This document shows, one piece after another, positions 25,875 to 34,355 of a stretch of DNA of 64,000 nt. A program made the position numbers and the translations under genes. How positions within the stretch are numbered: the stretch's first letter is position 1; every line of letters begins with the position of its first letter. The notes below the pieces were generated by a model that worked only from the letters and a program-made list of their open reading frames with translations, was not told the DNA's origin and made no database searches. The DNA lies in NCBI GenBank assembly GCA_023415235.1, contig JAEZLP010000015.1, positions 1 to 64,000 on the forward strand. Reading direction: 5' to 3'. This stretch comes from Bacillota bacterium (GTDB lineage: Bacteria > Bacillota > Clostridia > Peptostreptococcales > Anaerovoracaceae).

Positions 25875-28118
25875 ATGAAAATGGAAGACTTCACCAGGCA
25901 TACAGAAAAATGCTTTAACGGAGAGCCCGCTTCCTGTTCCTTTGCCTGCCCGTTCCATCTGGATATCCGCTCGTTTCTTGAGAAAGCGGGAAAAGGAAGA
26001 TGGAATGCGGCCTACAAGGAGCTGGCCAATGCTGTTGTTTTTCCTGTTATCGTCAGCACGTTGTGCGAACAGCCATGCAGGGGACACTGCCAGCGGACGG
26101 TGACGGGCGACGAGGCTATAGCGCTGAGAGATCTTGAATCCGCGGTGATCCGGTATGCGAAAAACCGAAAACCAGAAAGCTATTTCATACCACCGAAGAC
26201 GAAATCCGTGGCGGTTGTGGGAGCCGGAACGGCGGGACTTTCCTGCGCCCTGAGCCTTGCGCAGAAACAGTTTCCCGTTACTGTTTTTGAAAGAGCGGAC
26301 GGATGGGGCGGGAGCCTCCGGAACCATGCGCGTTTTCGGGAGTTTGACGAAGATATCGCCCTGCGATGTTCGACGGTCTCAATCGATTATCAATTTGGCG
26401 TCGAAATTAAAACTCTTGACGAGCTCAGGGATTTTGACGCAATCTATATCGCCACCGGATCGGGGGGCGAGTCCTTCGGGCTGCTGGAAGGCTGGGACCC
26501 CGAGCTGCTCACGACGGACGACTCGAGAGTATTCCTTGGCGGAGCGCTTTGCGGAGCCTCCCTGATGGAGGGGATTGCACAGGGCCCGAGGCTTTCAAAG
26601 ACTTTAGAGGTCTTTCTTCAGACGGGGAAGGCGTCCGTCACTCACGGAGGCTATGTCAAGACCTATTGCGGCCATACTCTTCCCCACGACGAAGCGAAAT
26701 CCTCCCCCTTGATCAAAGCAGCCTCCGCCGACGGCTATACGGAAGAGGAGGCAAAGCTGGAGGCGGCCCGCTGTTTTCTATGCGACTGCCAACTCTGCAT
26801 CGATTCCTGTGAAATGCTGAAACGCTTCAATAAAAAACCCCATAGGATGGCCATAGAAGCGTACACCGATCTGCAGGCCTCGGTGCTTTCAAGCCGCTTG
26901 ATGACGAGAGAAACCTATTCCTGCAATGTTTGCGGCTATTGCAAGTCGATTTGCCCGGAAAGCGTCGACCTGGGAGAGCTGCTGCAGTTTTCCCGCAGCA
27001 CGCGGATCGACACGGTTTCCTATCCCGTCGCATTCCATGAATTCTGGCTCCGCGAGATGGATTTTGCCTCCGATGAAGGCTTTTTCGCTTCTCCGCCGAA
27101 GGGAAAGGAAACCTGCGAGTACGCCTTTTTCCCAGGGTGCCAGCTTGGCGCCTCAAGGCCGGACTATGTTTTTCGGTCTTACGACTTTTTGAAAGAAAAT
27201 TATGAAGCCGGCATCATCCTGAACTGCTGCGGAGCCCCTGTATACTGGGCCGGCGATGAGAAACGGCTTCGTCAAAATCTGGATAAAATCAGAAAATGCT
27301 GGAGCTCCATGGGGCAGCCGACACTGGTTTTCGCCTGCGCCACCTGTGAAAGCCTGTTTTATAAATTCCTTCCGGAAATCAAGAGGGTATCTCTGTACGA
27401 GCTCCTTGCAGCATCGGAGAAGCTCGAACCTGCGGGGGAATTTACCACGGCGGCAATCTTCGATCCATGCGCGGCACGGGACGATCACGGGATGGAAACA
27501 GGAGTCAGAAAGCTTGCAATTCGGGCGGGAGTCTCTCTTACCGAGCTGAAGGAGCGCAATCACTGCTGCGGTTACGGCGGGCATATGAGGATTGCAAATC
27601 CTGCCCTCTACGAAGAAATTGTCGCCAACCGATCCGAAGCGTCCTCCGAGCCGTATCTCGTATATTGTGTCAATTGCCGTGAGGTTTTTACATCCGCCGA
27701 CAAGAAATGTGCCCATATTCTGGATATTGCTTTCAAGCTTGACCCGGATCCGTCTGTTCCCAGCATCCACGAAAAAAGGGAGAACAGCCTGGAGGTAAAG
27801 AAAAAACTTATGAAGGATATTTGCAACGAAGACTTTAAACCTGCAGTTAATCCGTGGGACGGGCTTACGCTGATCATCAGCGGCGGAATCCAGAAGGAAA
27901 TGGATAAAAAGCTGATTGCCGCCTCCGACCTTAAGGAAGCAATCTGGTGCGCCGAAGCCTCGGAAGACAAATTCCGGGACGACAGCACCGGAACCAGTCT
28001 CTGCAGTCTAGCTAAGGAGGCGCTTACCTATTGGGTACAGTACCGAAAAACCGCCGACGATACCTATGAAGTTCTCAGCGCATACTGCCACCGCATGCGC
28101 TTCAACAGGGAGGGATAG
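25875..28118 (+). CDS. FAD-dependent oxidoreductase with dicluster and CCG domains
   Basis: This 747-aa electron-transfer protein has, in order: a GltD-type N-terminal Fe-S helix bundle (CSFACPFHLDI, CEQPCRGHCQ), a FAD Rossmann fold (VVGAGTAGLSCALSLA, about 110-130), two 4Fe-4S motifs (CFLCDCQLCIDSC and CNVCGYCKSIC), and two CCG-like halves (FFPGC...NCCGAP...CATC and DPCAARD...HCCGYGG...CVNC). I see no second GxGxxG for NAD(P)H, so the pyridine nucleotide domain seems reduced or lost. It resembles the pyridine nucleotide-disulfide oxidoreductase/dicluster proteins beside DVU_1557 genes. It probably accepts electrons from the molybdoenzyme. AAGGAGA precedes the start. Confidence 0.85.
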   Translation: MKMEDFTRHTEKCFNGEPASCSFACPFHLDIRSFLEKAGKGRWNAAYKELANAVVFPVIVSTLCEQPCRGHCQRTVTGDEAIALRDLESAVIRYAKNRKPESYFIPPKTKSVAVVGAGTAGLSCALSLAQKQFPVTVFERADGWGGSLRNHARFREFDEDIALRCSTVSIDYQFGVEIKTLDELRDFDAIYIATGSGGESFGLLEGWDPELLTTDDSRVFLGGALCGASLMEGIAQGPRLSKTLEVFLQTGKASVTHGGYVKTYCGHTLPHDEAKSSPLIKAASADGYTEEEAKLEAARCFLCDCQLCIDSCEMLKRFNKKPHRMAIEAYTDLQASVLSSRLMTRETYSCNVCGYCKSICPESVDLGELLQFSRSTRIDTVSYPVAFHEFWLREMDFASDEGFFASPPKGKETCEYAFFPGCQLGASRPDYVFRSYDFLKENYEAGIILNCCGAPVYWAGDEKRLRQNLDKIRKCWSSMGQPTLVFACATCESLFYKFLPEIKRVSLYELLAASEKLEPAGEFTTAAIFDPCAARDDHGMETGVRKLAIRAGVSLTELKERNHCCGYGGHMRIANPALYEEIVANRSEASSEPYLVYCVNCREVFTSADKKCAHILDIAFKLDPDPSVPSIHEKRENSLEVKKKLMKDICNEDFKPAVNPWDGLTLIISGGIQKEMDKKLIAASDLKEAIWCAEASEDKFRDDSTGTSLCSLAKEALTYWVQYRKTADDTYEVLSAYCHRMRFNREG

Positions 28119-28120
28119 CA

Positions 28121-28336
28121 GTGACGACGGACAACAGGGCTGTGAACGGAGAAATGGTCTGGAAATGCAGCAGGTGCAATGAGGAGCTTCAGCTCAGAAA
28201 AACAGTTTTTTCTTATCTTGGGCATTCATTTGCTCATGAGGTTCCCGTATGCCCGAAATGCGGAAAAGTATTCATATCAAAGGAACTTGCAGAGGGGAGA
28301 ATGGCTGAGGTGGAAGAGCTGCTGGAGGATAAATAA
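28121..28336 (+). CDS. small zinc-ribbon-like redox protein, DVU_1557-like
   Basis: This 71-aa protein has CSRC near residue 16 and CPKC near residue 46, with the pattern L...TV.FSYLGH.F..EVP.CPKCGKV.IS.ELAEGRM. It matches the DVU_1557 redox family as I remember it. It starts with GTG at 28121 after GGGAGGG, two bases after the stop of the flavin/dicluster gene, so they are translated together. A second start at ATG 28154 is possible but would leave little before the first CxxC. Confidence 0.8.
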   Translation: MTTDNRAVNGEMVWKCSRCNEELQLRKTVFSYLGHSFAHEVPVCPKCGKVFISKELAEGRMAEVEELLEDK

Positions 28337-28479
28337 TAATGCCATAGTTTTTTACCAAAAGGGATTGTAATCGTCATCCAGACAATGTAAACTAAGAATC
28401 AGATATGTAATCTAATGTATTATTGTATAAAATTGGTTTTTTATGCAACACCTCTGGAAAAAGAAAGGGATAACGTGCG

Positions 28480-28836
28480 ATGACTCTACCTTGGGAAGAA
28501 TTCGATGGAGATGCAGATCATGGCCAGCAGTGTGTGAAGAGCGCTTTGATCGACTGCCGGAACAATGTGGTGAATGTCACTGAGATTATTGCCCAGGCCA
28601 AGGTCGCCGAGGTGATTGAAATGATGGAGGCTTGCACCTGTCCGAAATGCGTTTACGATATCCTGGCCATCGCTTTGAATTCTCTTCCGACACGGTACGT
28701 GACAACGGATCTTGGAAAACAATTCATACAGCTGAATTCCTACAAAAAACAGTTTGAAACCGACGTTGTGGCAGCTCTCATCAAGGCCTGTCAGATCGTC
28801 AAGGACTCACCGCGGCACGATCCTCCAGAACGCTGA
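28480..28836 (+). CDS. ComFB family protein
   Basis: This 118-aa protein has the ComFB pattern: a helical N-terminus, then CTCPKCVYDILAIALNSLPTRYVTT with its three cysteines. ComFB-like proteins occur in competence operons and, in cyanobacteria, bind cyclic nucleotides. Here it stands alone between the redox region and a secreted CAP protein. AAAGGGA lies upstream of the ATG. The role here is unknown; several c-di-nucleotide proteins lie in the same window. Confidence 0.8.
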   Translation: MTLPWEEFDGDADHGQQCVKSALIDCRNNVVNVTEIIAQAKVAEVIEMMEACTCPKCVYDILAIALNSLPTRYVTTDLGKQFIQLNSYKKQFETDVVAALIKACQIVKDSPRHDPPER

Positions 28837-29201
28837 TAATAATGAAAAGATTAATAATAGGTATTTAACAGCCTGGCCGGTAACGGCCGGGCTGTTGTGT
28901 ATATACGACGAAAATCTACGAAGCAAAGCTTCGTGATTTTCTAGCATTAATTCTGTCAACGTCGCTGAAGTGCCGGACAGAATATTAATAGAAGCTTTTT
29001 TTCCACCGGAGCATGAGCAGCATTGCATCGATTTGGGCCGGTGAGCAATTCTGCCAATTTGCCATATATTGAGGGTTTCAATATCCCTAGTATTCCGATA
29101 TACTTTTAGAAGTGACGGGGGAAGCATTTGAGAAATCCAAATGTATAAAAGTTAAAACTGATACTTTGACATGGGTATTTAAGTGATTAGGAGGACAAAA
29201 A
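28837..29201. other. intergenic region with two hairpin-forming segments
   Basis: No gene is supported here. A 15-bp hairpin (GAAAATCTACGAAGC, loop AAA, GCTTCGTGATTTTC) spans about 28908-28940. A second possible stem, CACCGG with CCGGTG, brackets about 29006-29043. A T-rich run (GCTTTTTTT) lies near 28995. I cannot match this to a known riboswitch class. Confidence 0.4.
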
Positions 29202-30011
29202 ATGAACAACCGAATTATTAAAATTGCGATCACATTGGCAATGCTGCTTATGATAGCAGCTCCGGCTCAGGTATTTGCGGCCGAAAACAACAGTGACTGC
29301 GGTGTCACTATAAATGGAAAACCCCTTACCGGGACATACGAACAGTTTATCAAGCAATTTAACAACTTTGGCATAAAGCTTCAGCCGCCTCAGCAAGCGT
29401 CTGCTCCGACAGCAAAAGCGCAAGCGCCCGCTGACAGACAGAAAGCTGTTCCTGCAAAAGCGCAGGCACCTGTGACCAGACAGGAAGCCGCTCCTGTAAA
29501 ACAGACTGCAGTGCCTGACAAAACGGCGGCGGAAACACCGGTTGCAGCACCTGACAATACAGCAACCGAGAAACCAGCGACAGCGCCTGACAATACAGCA
29601 GCTGAGACACCGGCAGCAGGAAGCATAGGTGCTTACGAGCAGCAGGTTGTGGATCTGGTAAACCAGGAAAGAGCCGCTGCGGGACTTCCGGCGCTGAAAG
29701 TAAATGCGAAGCTGTCCGGAGTAGCCGAGAAAAAGGCGGAAGACCTTAGGGACAACAACTATTTTGACCATCAGTCTCCAACCTACGGATCACCCTTTGA
29801 TATGATGAAGCAGTTTGGGATTCAGTACACAACCGCAGGGGAAAATATTGCAAAAGGACAGAGAACACCGGCTGAGGTTATGAACGGCTGGATGAATTCT
29901 CCGGGACACAGAGCAAATATTCTGAATGCCGACTTCACGGAAATTGGCGTGGGGTACGTGACGGACAGCAATGGCGGAACCTATTGGGTACAGCATTTTA
30001 TCAGACCGTAA
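29202..30011 (+). CDS. secreted CAP-domain (SCP/YkwD-like) protein
   Basis: This 269-aa protein has a clear signal peptide (residues 1-26, cleavage after VFA). A repetitive Ala/Pro/Thr linker (about 68-135, repeated TA.ETPA.APDNT units) follows, then a C-terminal CAP domain (about 143-269) with LVNQERAAAGLP, a HQSP segment, GENIA, MNSPGHRANIL and GVGY. Bacterial CAP proteins are exported, often spore-coat or wall-associated; no enzyme activity is firmly assigned. TTAGGAGG precedes the ATG, and a strong terminator follows. The long out-of-frame readings across the linker are artefacts of its repeats. Confidence 0.92.
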   Translation: MNNRIIKIAITLAMLLMIAAPAQVFAAENNSDCGVTINGKPLTGTYEQFIKQFNNFGIKLQPPQQASAPTAKAQAPADRQKAVPAKAQAPVTRQEAAPVKQTAVPDKTAAETPVAAPDNTATEKPATAPDNTAAETPAAGSIGAYEQQVVDLVNQERAAAGLPALKVNAKLSGVAEKKAEDLRDNNYFDHQSPTYGSPFDMMKQFGIQYTTAGENIAKGQRTPAEVMNGWMNSPGHRANILNADFTEIGVGYVTDSNGGTYWVQHFIRP

Positions 30012-30040
30012 CAAATATAAAAGCCATAATACACAAAGAA

Positions 30041-30079
30041 AAAGTACATTCTGTTTTCATGACAGAATGTACTTTTTTT
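30041..30079 (+). terminator. Rho-independent terminator after the CAP gene
   Basis: AAAGTACATTCTGT pairs with ACAGAATGTACTTT (14 bp), followed by Ts. Confidence 0.93.
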
Positions 30080-30242
30080 AATGCCGATATTTTATCTGAA
30101 CTCCTGCGCATTCTTCCACAGCTCCAAAATTAAACCGAAGGAGATCATCATCCCCTCAGGGAGTCACAATTGCAGATCCCCGTAATATACTGATTGTATT
30201 GAGGTTCGGACTTAGCAAAAGGATTGACAGAGGAGGGAAAGA

Positions 30243-30725
30243 ATGATCGTTCATAAGGCATATTATGGATCGCCCGTATCCAAGGCTCAAAACAATGAGC
30301 CGCCCATATCCGAATACTTTACAACGTACATGCAGATGAATCCCGGGACCGGATATCTTACCTTTGAGGTGTACTATGATTCGCCGGTGAGAGGAAGAAT
30401 TCCCGTTCCCAATGCGAGGATTACGGTAAGCAAGCTTCTTGGCGACGATTACTTCATTGCAAAGGTTGTCACGTCGGACACCAGCGGCGAAACGGATCCG
30501 CTTCCCCTGCCTGCGGTGAGCAGGGATGTCTCACAGCAGCCGGGAGAGGGAAGGACGTTTACATCATACCATGTCAGCGTGGAAGCTCCCGGGTACATAA
30601 GAAAAGACCTCTTTGACGTACAGATTTTCGATGGAATCACCTCGATACAAAGAGTACCAATGGAACCGAGTGAATCCGGCGGGGGAAGCACTCAGGCAGG
30701 ATCAACCCGTGTTTCCATGGCATGA
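30243..30725 (+). CDS. carboxypeptidase-regulatory-like beta-sandwich protein
   Basis: This 160-aa protein has no signal peptide. Its central part (VPNARITVSKLLGDDYFIAKVVTSD.SGETDPL...YHVSVEAPGYIRKDLFDVQIFDG) reads like a carboxypeptidase regulatory-like or transthyretin-type fold: a sentence of beta strands ending in a statement about what the domain does to its bearer. No catalytic motif is seen. GAGGAGGG precedes the ATG. It is followed after 10 bases by the SpoIID/peptidoglycan-binding gene, so the two probably act together in the wall or spore. Confidence 0.75.
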   Translation: MIVHKAYYGSPVSKAQNNEPPISEYFTTYMQMNPGTGYLTFEVYYDSPVRGRIPVPNARITVSKLLGDDYFIAKVVTSDTSGETDPLPLPAVSRDVSQQPGEGRTFTSYHVSVEAPGYIRKDLFDVQIFDGITSIQRVPMEPSESGGGSTQAGSTRVSMA

Positions 30726-30735
30726 GGTGACAAAG

Positions 30736-32100
30736 ATGGCAATTATCAGCAGGCCCGATGTGCCTTTTATTCCGGAAAACATTACGGTGCATCTCGGCGC
30801 CCCCGATGAACCGGCCCGGAATGTAACCGTATCCTTTCCCAATTACATCAAAAACGTGGCCTCCAGCGAGCTTTACCCAACCTGGCCCGAATCGGCGCTG
30901 AGAGCCAACATTCTGGCTCAGATCAGCTTTGCCCTTAACCGGATCTATACGGAATGGTACAGGAGTCAGGGCTACGATTTCGACATCACAAACTCCACAA
31001 GATATGACCAGTCTTTCGTGGAAGGCAGAGATATCTATCAAAACATCAGCAGAATCGTAGATGAAATCTTTGACAGCTACATCGTCAGACGGGGAAATAG
31101 AGAGCCGCTTTTCGCGGCATATTGCGACGGGGTCGAGGTTGTCTGTGAGGGCTTGTCCCAGTGGGGAACTGTGGATCTGGCGCGGCAGGGCCGGATTCCC
31201 TACGAAATACTTCAGCATTACTATGGCGAGGATATCGACCTGGTAAGAGACGTACCGGTAAGCGCCAATTTCGAATCCTATCCGCTCTATCCCCTCAGGC
31301 TGGGCACCTTTGGACAGGAGGTCGCTATCATACAGCACGAGCTCAATCGGATCGGGGATAATTATCCGGCGATTCCGAAGATTCCGGAGGTGAACGGAAT
31401 CTTCGACGCAGCGACGGAGGAAGCTGTGCGCGCTTTCCAAAGAACGTTCAACCTTGCAGAGGACGGTGTGGTGGGAAATGCCACCTGGTATCGGATCAAG
31501 TATGTTTACAACAGTGTAAAGGGACTGGGGGAGCTGTTTTCGGAAGGGATCGCCCCGGGAGAATTCGAGAGTCCGATTGAAGCCTTCTGGCAGGAAGGAG
31601 ATTACGGACCATGGGTCAGGCTCATCCAGTATTATGTCCGCGCCCTTTCCTGCTATTACAACCTGACTCCCCGAATCGAACTGACAGGCAGATTCGGACC
31701 AGAGACAACGGCGGCGGTGAAAAAGCTGGAATCCATCTTTGGCCTTCCTCAGGACGGGATCGTTGATGTTCAGACATGGGGCAGATTTTATCAGGACTAC
31801 CGGCAGAATGTGAATAAAATACCGGCGGATTGCTTCAACATTTCGCCCATCTATCCCGGATACCTGCTGTATCGGGGTATGGGAGACAACAATGTCCGGT
31901 TGATTCAGACCTACCTGCAGAGAATTGCTCAAGCGGACCCGCGCATTCCCGAGCTTACGGTAACCGGCGTATTTGATGAACAAACGGAGGCTGCCGTCAG
32001 AGCCTTCGACCAGCTTTACCTTGAAGAGGGTACGGGAGTTATCGGGCCGATCACCTGGAACGCGATTGTGGAACAGTACAACCGCTTGCAGGGAGGATGA
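30736..32100 (+). CDS. SpoIID/LytB-like protein with three peptidoglycan-binding domains
   Basis: This 454-aa protein has an N-terminal region ending in CEGLSQWGTVDLA...YEILQHYYG (about 136-162), the signature of the SpoIID/LytB fold. Three PG_binding_1 repeats follow (about 190-255, 288-356 and 378-448), each with a VR/VAxIQ start and an AVRAFQ-like helix. SpoIID cleaves denuded glycan strands in sporulation; here the catalytic part is less clear. No signal peptide is visible, so the export route or spore packaging is open. The start at 30736 has GAGGTGA upstream; an earlier frame overlapping the previous gene is not supported. Confidence 0.85.
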   Translation: MAIISRPDVPFIPENITVHLGAPDEPARNVTVSFPNYIKNVASSELYPTWPESALRANILAQISFALNRIYTEWYRSQGYDFDITNSTRYDQSFVEGRDIYQNISRIVDEIFDSYIVRRGNREPLFAAYCDGVEVVCEGLSQWGTVDLARQGRIPYEILQHYYGEDIDLVRDVPVSANFESYPLYPLRLGTFGQEVAIIQHELNRIGDNYPAIPKIPEVNGIFDAATEEAVRAFQRTFNLAEDGVVGNATWYRIKYVYNSVKGLGELFSEGIAPGEFESPIEAFWQEGDYGPWVRLIQYYVRALSCYYNLTPRIELTGRFGPETTAAVKKLESIFGLPQDGIVDVQTWGRFYQDYRQNVNKIPADCFNISPIYPGYLLYRGMGDNNVRLIQTYLQRIAQADPRIPELTVTGVFDEQTEAAVRAFDQLYLEEGTGVIGPITWNAIVEQYNRLQGG

Positions 32101-32151
32101 CGGAAAAACCGTGTCGGGTATGAGCGGAAGGATGAAGCCCGGATACAGGAA

Positions 32152-32187
32152 AACAGGCTGCAAATCTACGCTTGCAGCCTGTTTTTT
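32152..32187. terminator. terminator between convergent units
   Basis: AACAGGCTGCAA pairs with TTGCAGCCTGTT, followed by TTTT. Confidence 0.9.
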
Positions 32188-32272
32188 CTCTATATCAGTA
32201 TTTCTATTCGGTATTTCTGTTCGTCATTTCTATTCTGTTTTCATCTACCCGTATTTCTCTCAACCGGATCGT

Positions 32273-33088
32273 TTAATCCAGATCCAGCTTGCGGTTCAAG
32301 ATTCCGATGACGCCGGCGCTGTACAATACGGTCAAAACTGCCGCGTAAAGGATGCTGATGATGATAACTACGTTGAAAACGCCGGGGAACTGATTGATGT
32401 CGGTTAAGTCGTCCAGGAGCATGAGCTGGTGCTCGAGCTCCGGAAAGTTCGGCAGCAGCCGGGCAATAAAGCTCATGATTTGTACGATTAGGGTCTCAAT
32501 CCAGGACAGGATGAAATAGGTCAGGATGCCCAGAAATACCCTTAGCCGGCCCAATTGCTTCAGATGAGCCACCGAGCATGCCAGAAACAGCTTCGCAATT
32601 TCCTTCACCGCAGAAAAGACCAGCATAAGAAGGAACAATATGATCATTTGAACATGATTGCCTTGAATGAGGTTCAGAAAGTCGCCCACTGCCTCTAAAA
32701 GCACACGCGGCGGGGTGGCATTCAGGTTCAGGATAAAGATTATGAGACCAATGGCGGAAACGATGCCGGTCAGAACAATCCACATGGTGCTGACCAGAAG
32801 CTTGGAAACCACAATCTGGGTTGAGGTTACCGGCAGAGTCATGGTTAGATAGCCTTCCTTCGAGAACACATTGGTGTTGAAAATCCGGAACAGCATGATG
32901 ATCATGATTACGATGGTCGAGATGACGATGGCTGTTCCCATAAAGCCTCCCAGCATATTGACCACGTCATTTGTAAAATGGTTGAAAAGCTGCGGAACGA
33001 TGATTACACCGAGAAAAATGGAAAGATATACGCCCGCAAAATCCCTCCAGGTGGAACGGATATCATATTTGATTAATTTGCCTAACAT
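32273..33088 (-). CDS. ABC transporter permease (ABC-2-like)
   Basis: This 271-aa integral membrane protein has about six hydrophobic segments, for example VYLSIFLGVIIVPQLF and AIVISTIVIMIIMLF. The start overlaps the end of the ATPase gene by seven bases, so it is the membrane part of that transporter. The layout GntR-ATPase-permease is the YtrA/YtrB type found in Firmicutes in response to cell-wall stress. The substrate is unknown. Confidence 0.85.
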   Translation of the reverse strand: MLGKLIKYDIRSTWRDFAGVYLSIFLGVIIVPQLFNHFTNDVVNMLGGFMGTAIVISTIVIMIIMLFRIFNTNVFSKEGYLTMTLPVTSTQIVVSKLLVSTMWIVLTGIVSAIGLIIFILNLNATPPRVLLEAVGDFLNLIQGNHVQMIILFLLMLVFSAVKEIAKLFLACSVAHLKQLGRLRVFLGILTYFILSWIETLIVQIMSFIARLLPNFPELEHQLMLLDDLTDINQFPGVFNVVIIISILYAAVLTVLYSAGVIGILNRKLDLD

Positions 33089-33792
33089 TTAAATACCTCC
33101 CTGAATAATTGATCGATGGATTTTCCTTCCTTCTCGCGGATGTTGTCAATATCACCCTCCAGCACGATTTCTCCTTCCTTCAGGAAGATTACAGTGTCAA
33201 AGATTCTCTCCACATCCGAGATCAGATGGGTGGACATGAAAATGGTCGCATCCTCGTTGTAATTGGTCAGAATCGTATCCAGGATGTAGTCTCTCGCGGC
33301 GGGATCCACACCGCCGATGGGCTCGTCGAGGACGTAGAGACTGGCATTTCTGGACATGACCAAGCAAAGCTGGAACTTCTCGATCATTCCCTTGGACATG
33401 GTTCTGATTTTCTGTTTTTCGCTCAATCCCAGCCGTTTCACCATTTCCAGACATTTTTGCTCATCAAAGTCGGCATAGAAATCCTTGAACAAAGAGATGA
33501 TATCAAGGGGCGTCATCCAAGGGCTGAAGTAGGAGGCATCCGGAAGATAAGATACAAGCGCTTTTGTTTCCGGACCGATCTTCTTTTCGCCAATGGTAAC
33601 GGTACCCTCGTAGTCTCTGATCACCCCGGTCAGGATTTTCATCATCGTTGTCTTTCCGCTGCCGTTGGGTCCGAGCAAGCCTACGATGCGACCCCGTTCC
33701 AGGGTCAAATTGATATTGGAGAGCGCGGATTTATTCTGATATTTCTTGGTAAGGTTTGTGATTTTCACCAACCCGGTATTTTGTTCGTTCAT
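33082..33792 (-). CDS. ABC transporter ATP-binding protein
   Basis: This 236-aa ATPase has Walker A GPNGSGKTTM (about 38-47), signature-like MSKGMIEKFQL and Walker B VLDEPIGGVDP. It energises the permease encoded next to it. The ATG overlaps the GntR stop (ATGA), and the gene overlaps the permease start. The signature motif MSKGM is a common variant in ABC-2 exporters of the YtrB kind. Confidence 0.92.
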   Translation of the reverse strand: MNEQNTGLVKITNLTKKYQNKSALSNINLTLERGRIVGLLGPNGSGKTTMMKILTGVIRDYEGTVTIGEKKIGPETKALVSYLPDASYFSPWMTPLDIISLFKDFYADFDEQKCLEMVKRLGLSEKQKIRTMSKGMIEKFQLCLVMSRNASLYVLDEPIGGVDPAARDYILDTILTNYNEDATIFMSTHLISDVERIFDTVIFLKEGEIVLEGDIDNIREKEGKSIDQLFREVFKC

Positions 33793-34166
33793 TTCTGTGT
33801 TCCCTCCTTCTCAAGCATTTGTTTCAATAATTCCATGGCCTCCTGTCCGGTGTAACCGAGACTTTTCATTTGTTCAACGAATTGGCCTGCAATATTTTGA
33901 GCTACTGTCTCACGCATTTTACTGATCAACTCCTTATTTTCCGTGATAAAACGCCCTACCGTACGATCCGCATAAACAAGTCCGTCCCGCTCCAGCTCCG
34001 CAAGCGCCCGCTGCATTGTGTTTGGATTGACCTCGAAGCTGATTGCCAGATCCCGGACCGAATCAAGCTTAGAACCGGCCTTTAAATCCCCTGAGACGAT
34101 TCTATGCTTGATTTTGTCAACAATCTGTAAATAGATCGGCATGTTTGCTTGAAACTGATTTGTCAT
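33789..34166 (-). CDS. GntR family regulator, YtrA type
   Basis: This 125-aa protein has a winged helix (QIVDKIKHRIVSGDLKAGSKLDSVRDLAISFEVNPNTMQRALAELERDGLV, about 12-62) and only a short helical tail, as in the YtrA subfamily. It should repress its own operon. AAAGGAGG precedes the ATG. A 13-bp inverted repeat over the promoter at 34200-34237 is the probable operator. Confidence 0.92.
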   Translation of the reverse strand: MTNQFQANMPIYLQIVDKIKHRIVSGDLKAGSKLDSVRDLAISFEVNPNTMQRALAELERDGLVYADRTVGRFITENKELISKMRETVAQNIAGQFVEQMKSLGYTGQEAMELLKQMLEKEGTQK

Positions 34167-34199
34167 TTATAGAAACCTCCTTTTGTAATCCTGTACCGA

Positions 34200-34254
34200 C
34201 TGTATTACTGTACTAGGCGATTAATACAATAATACAGCGCTAATGAAATGTCAA
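34200..34254 (-). promoter_or_regulatory. promoter and GntR operator of the ABC operon
   Basis: On the minus strand TTGACA (34249-34254) and TATTGT (34226-34231) are 17 bases apart. CTGTATTACTGTA (34200-34212) and TACAATAATACAG (34225-34237) form a 13-bp inverted repeat with one mismatch and a 12-base gap, covering the -10. This is a typical YtrA-type operator. Confidence 0.78.
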
Positions 34255-34355
34255 TAGGAATTTTTATATTTTTTTTCTTTTGTTATGATATAATTTTTTC
34301 TGGAGGCGGTCGTCGTGAAATTTACTGGGCCGCGACTCATAAAGGGGGCTTACAA

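Noticed and set aside
30637..32163. 508-codon minus-strand frame
   Set aside because: It is antisense to the SpoIID/peptidoglycan-binding gene and crosses its terminator; no recognisable protein.
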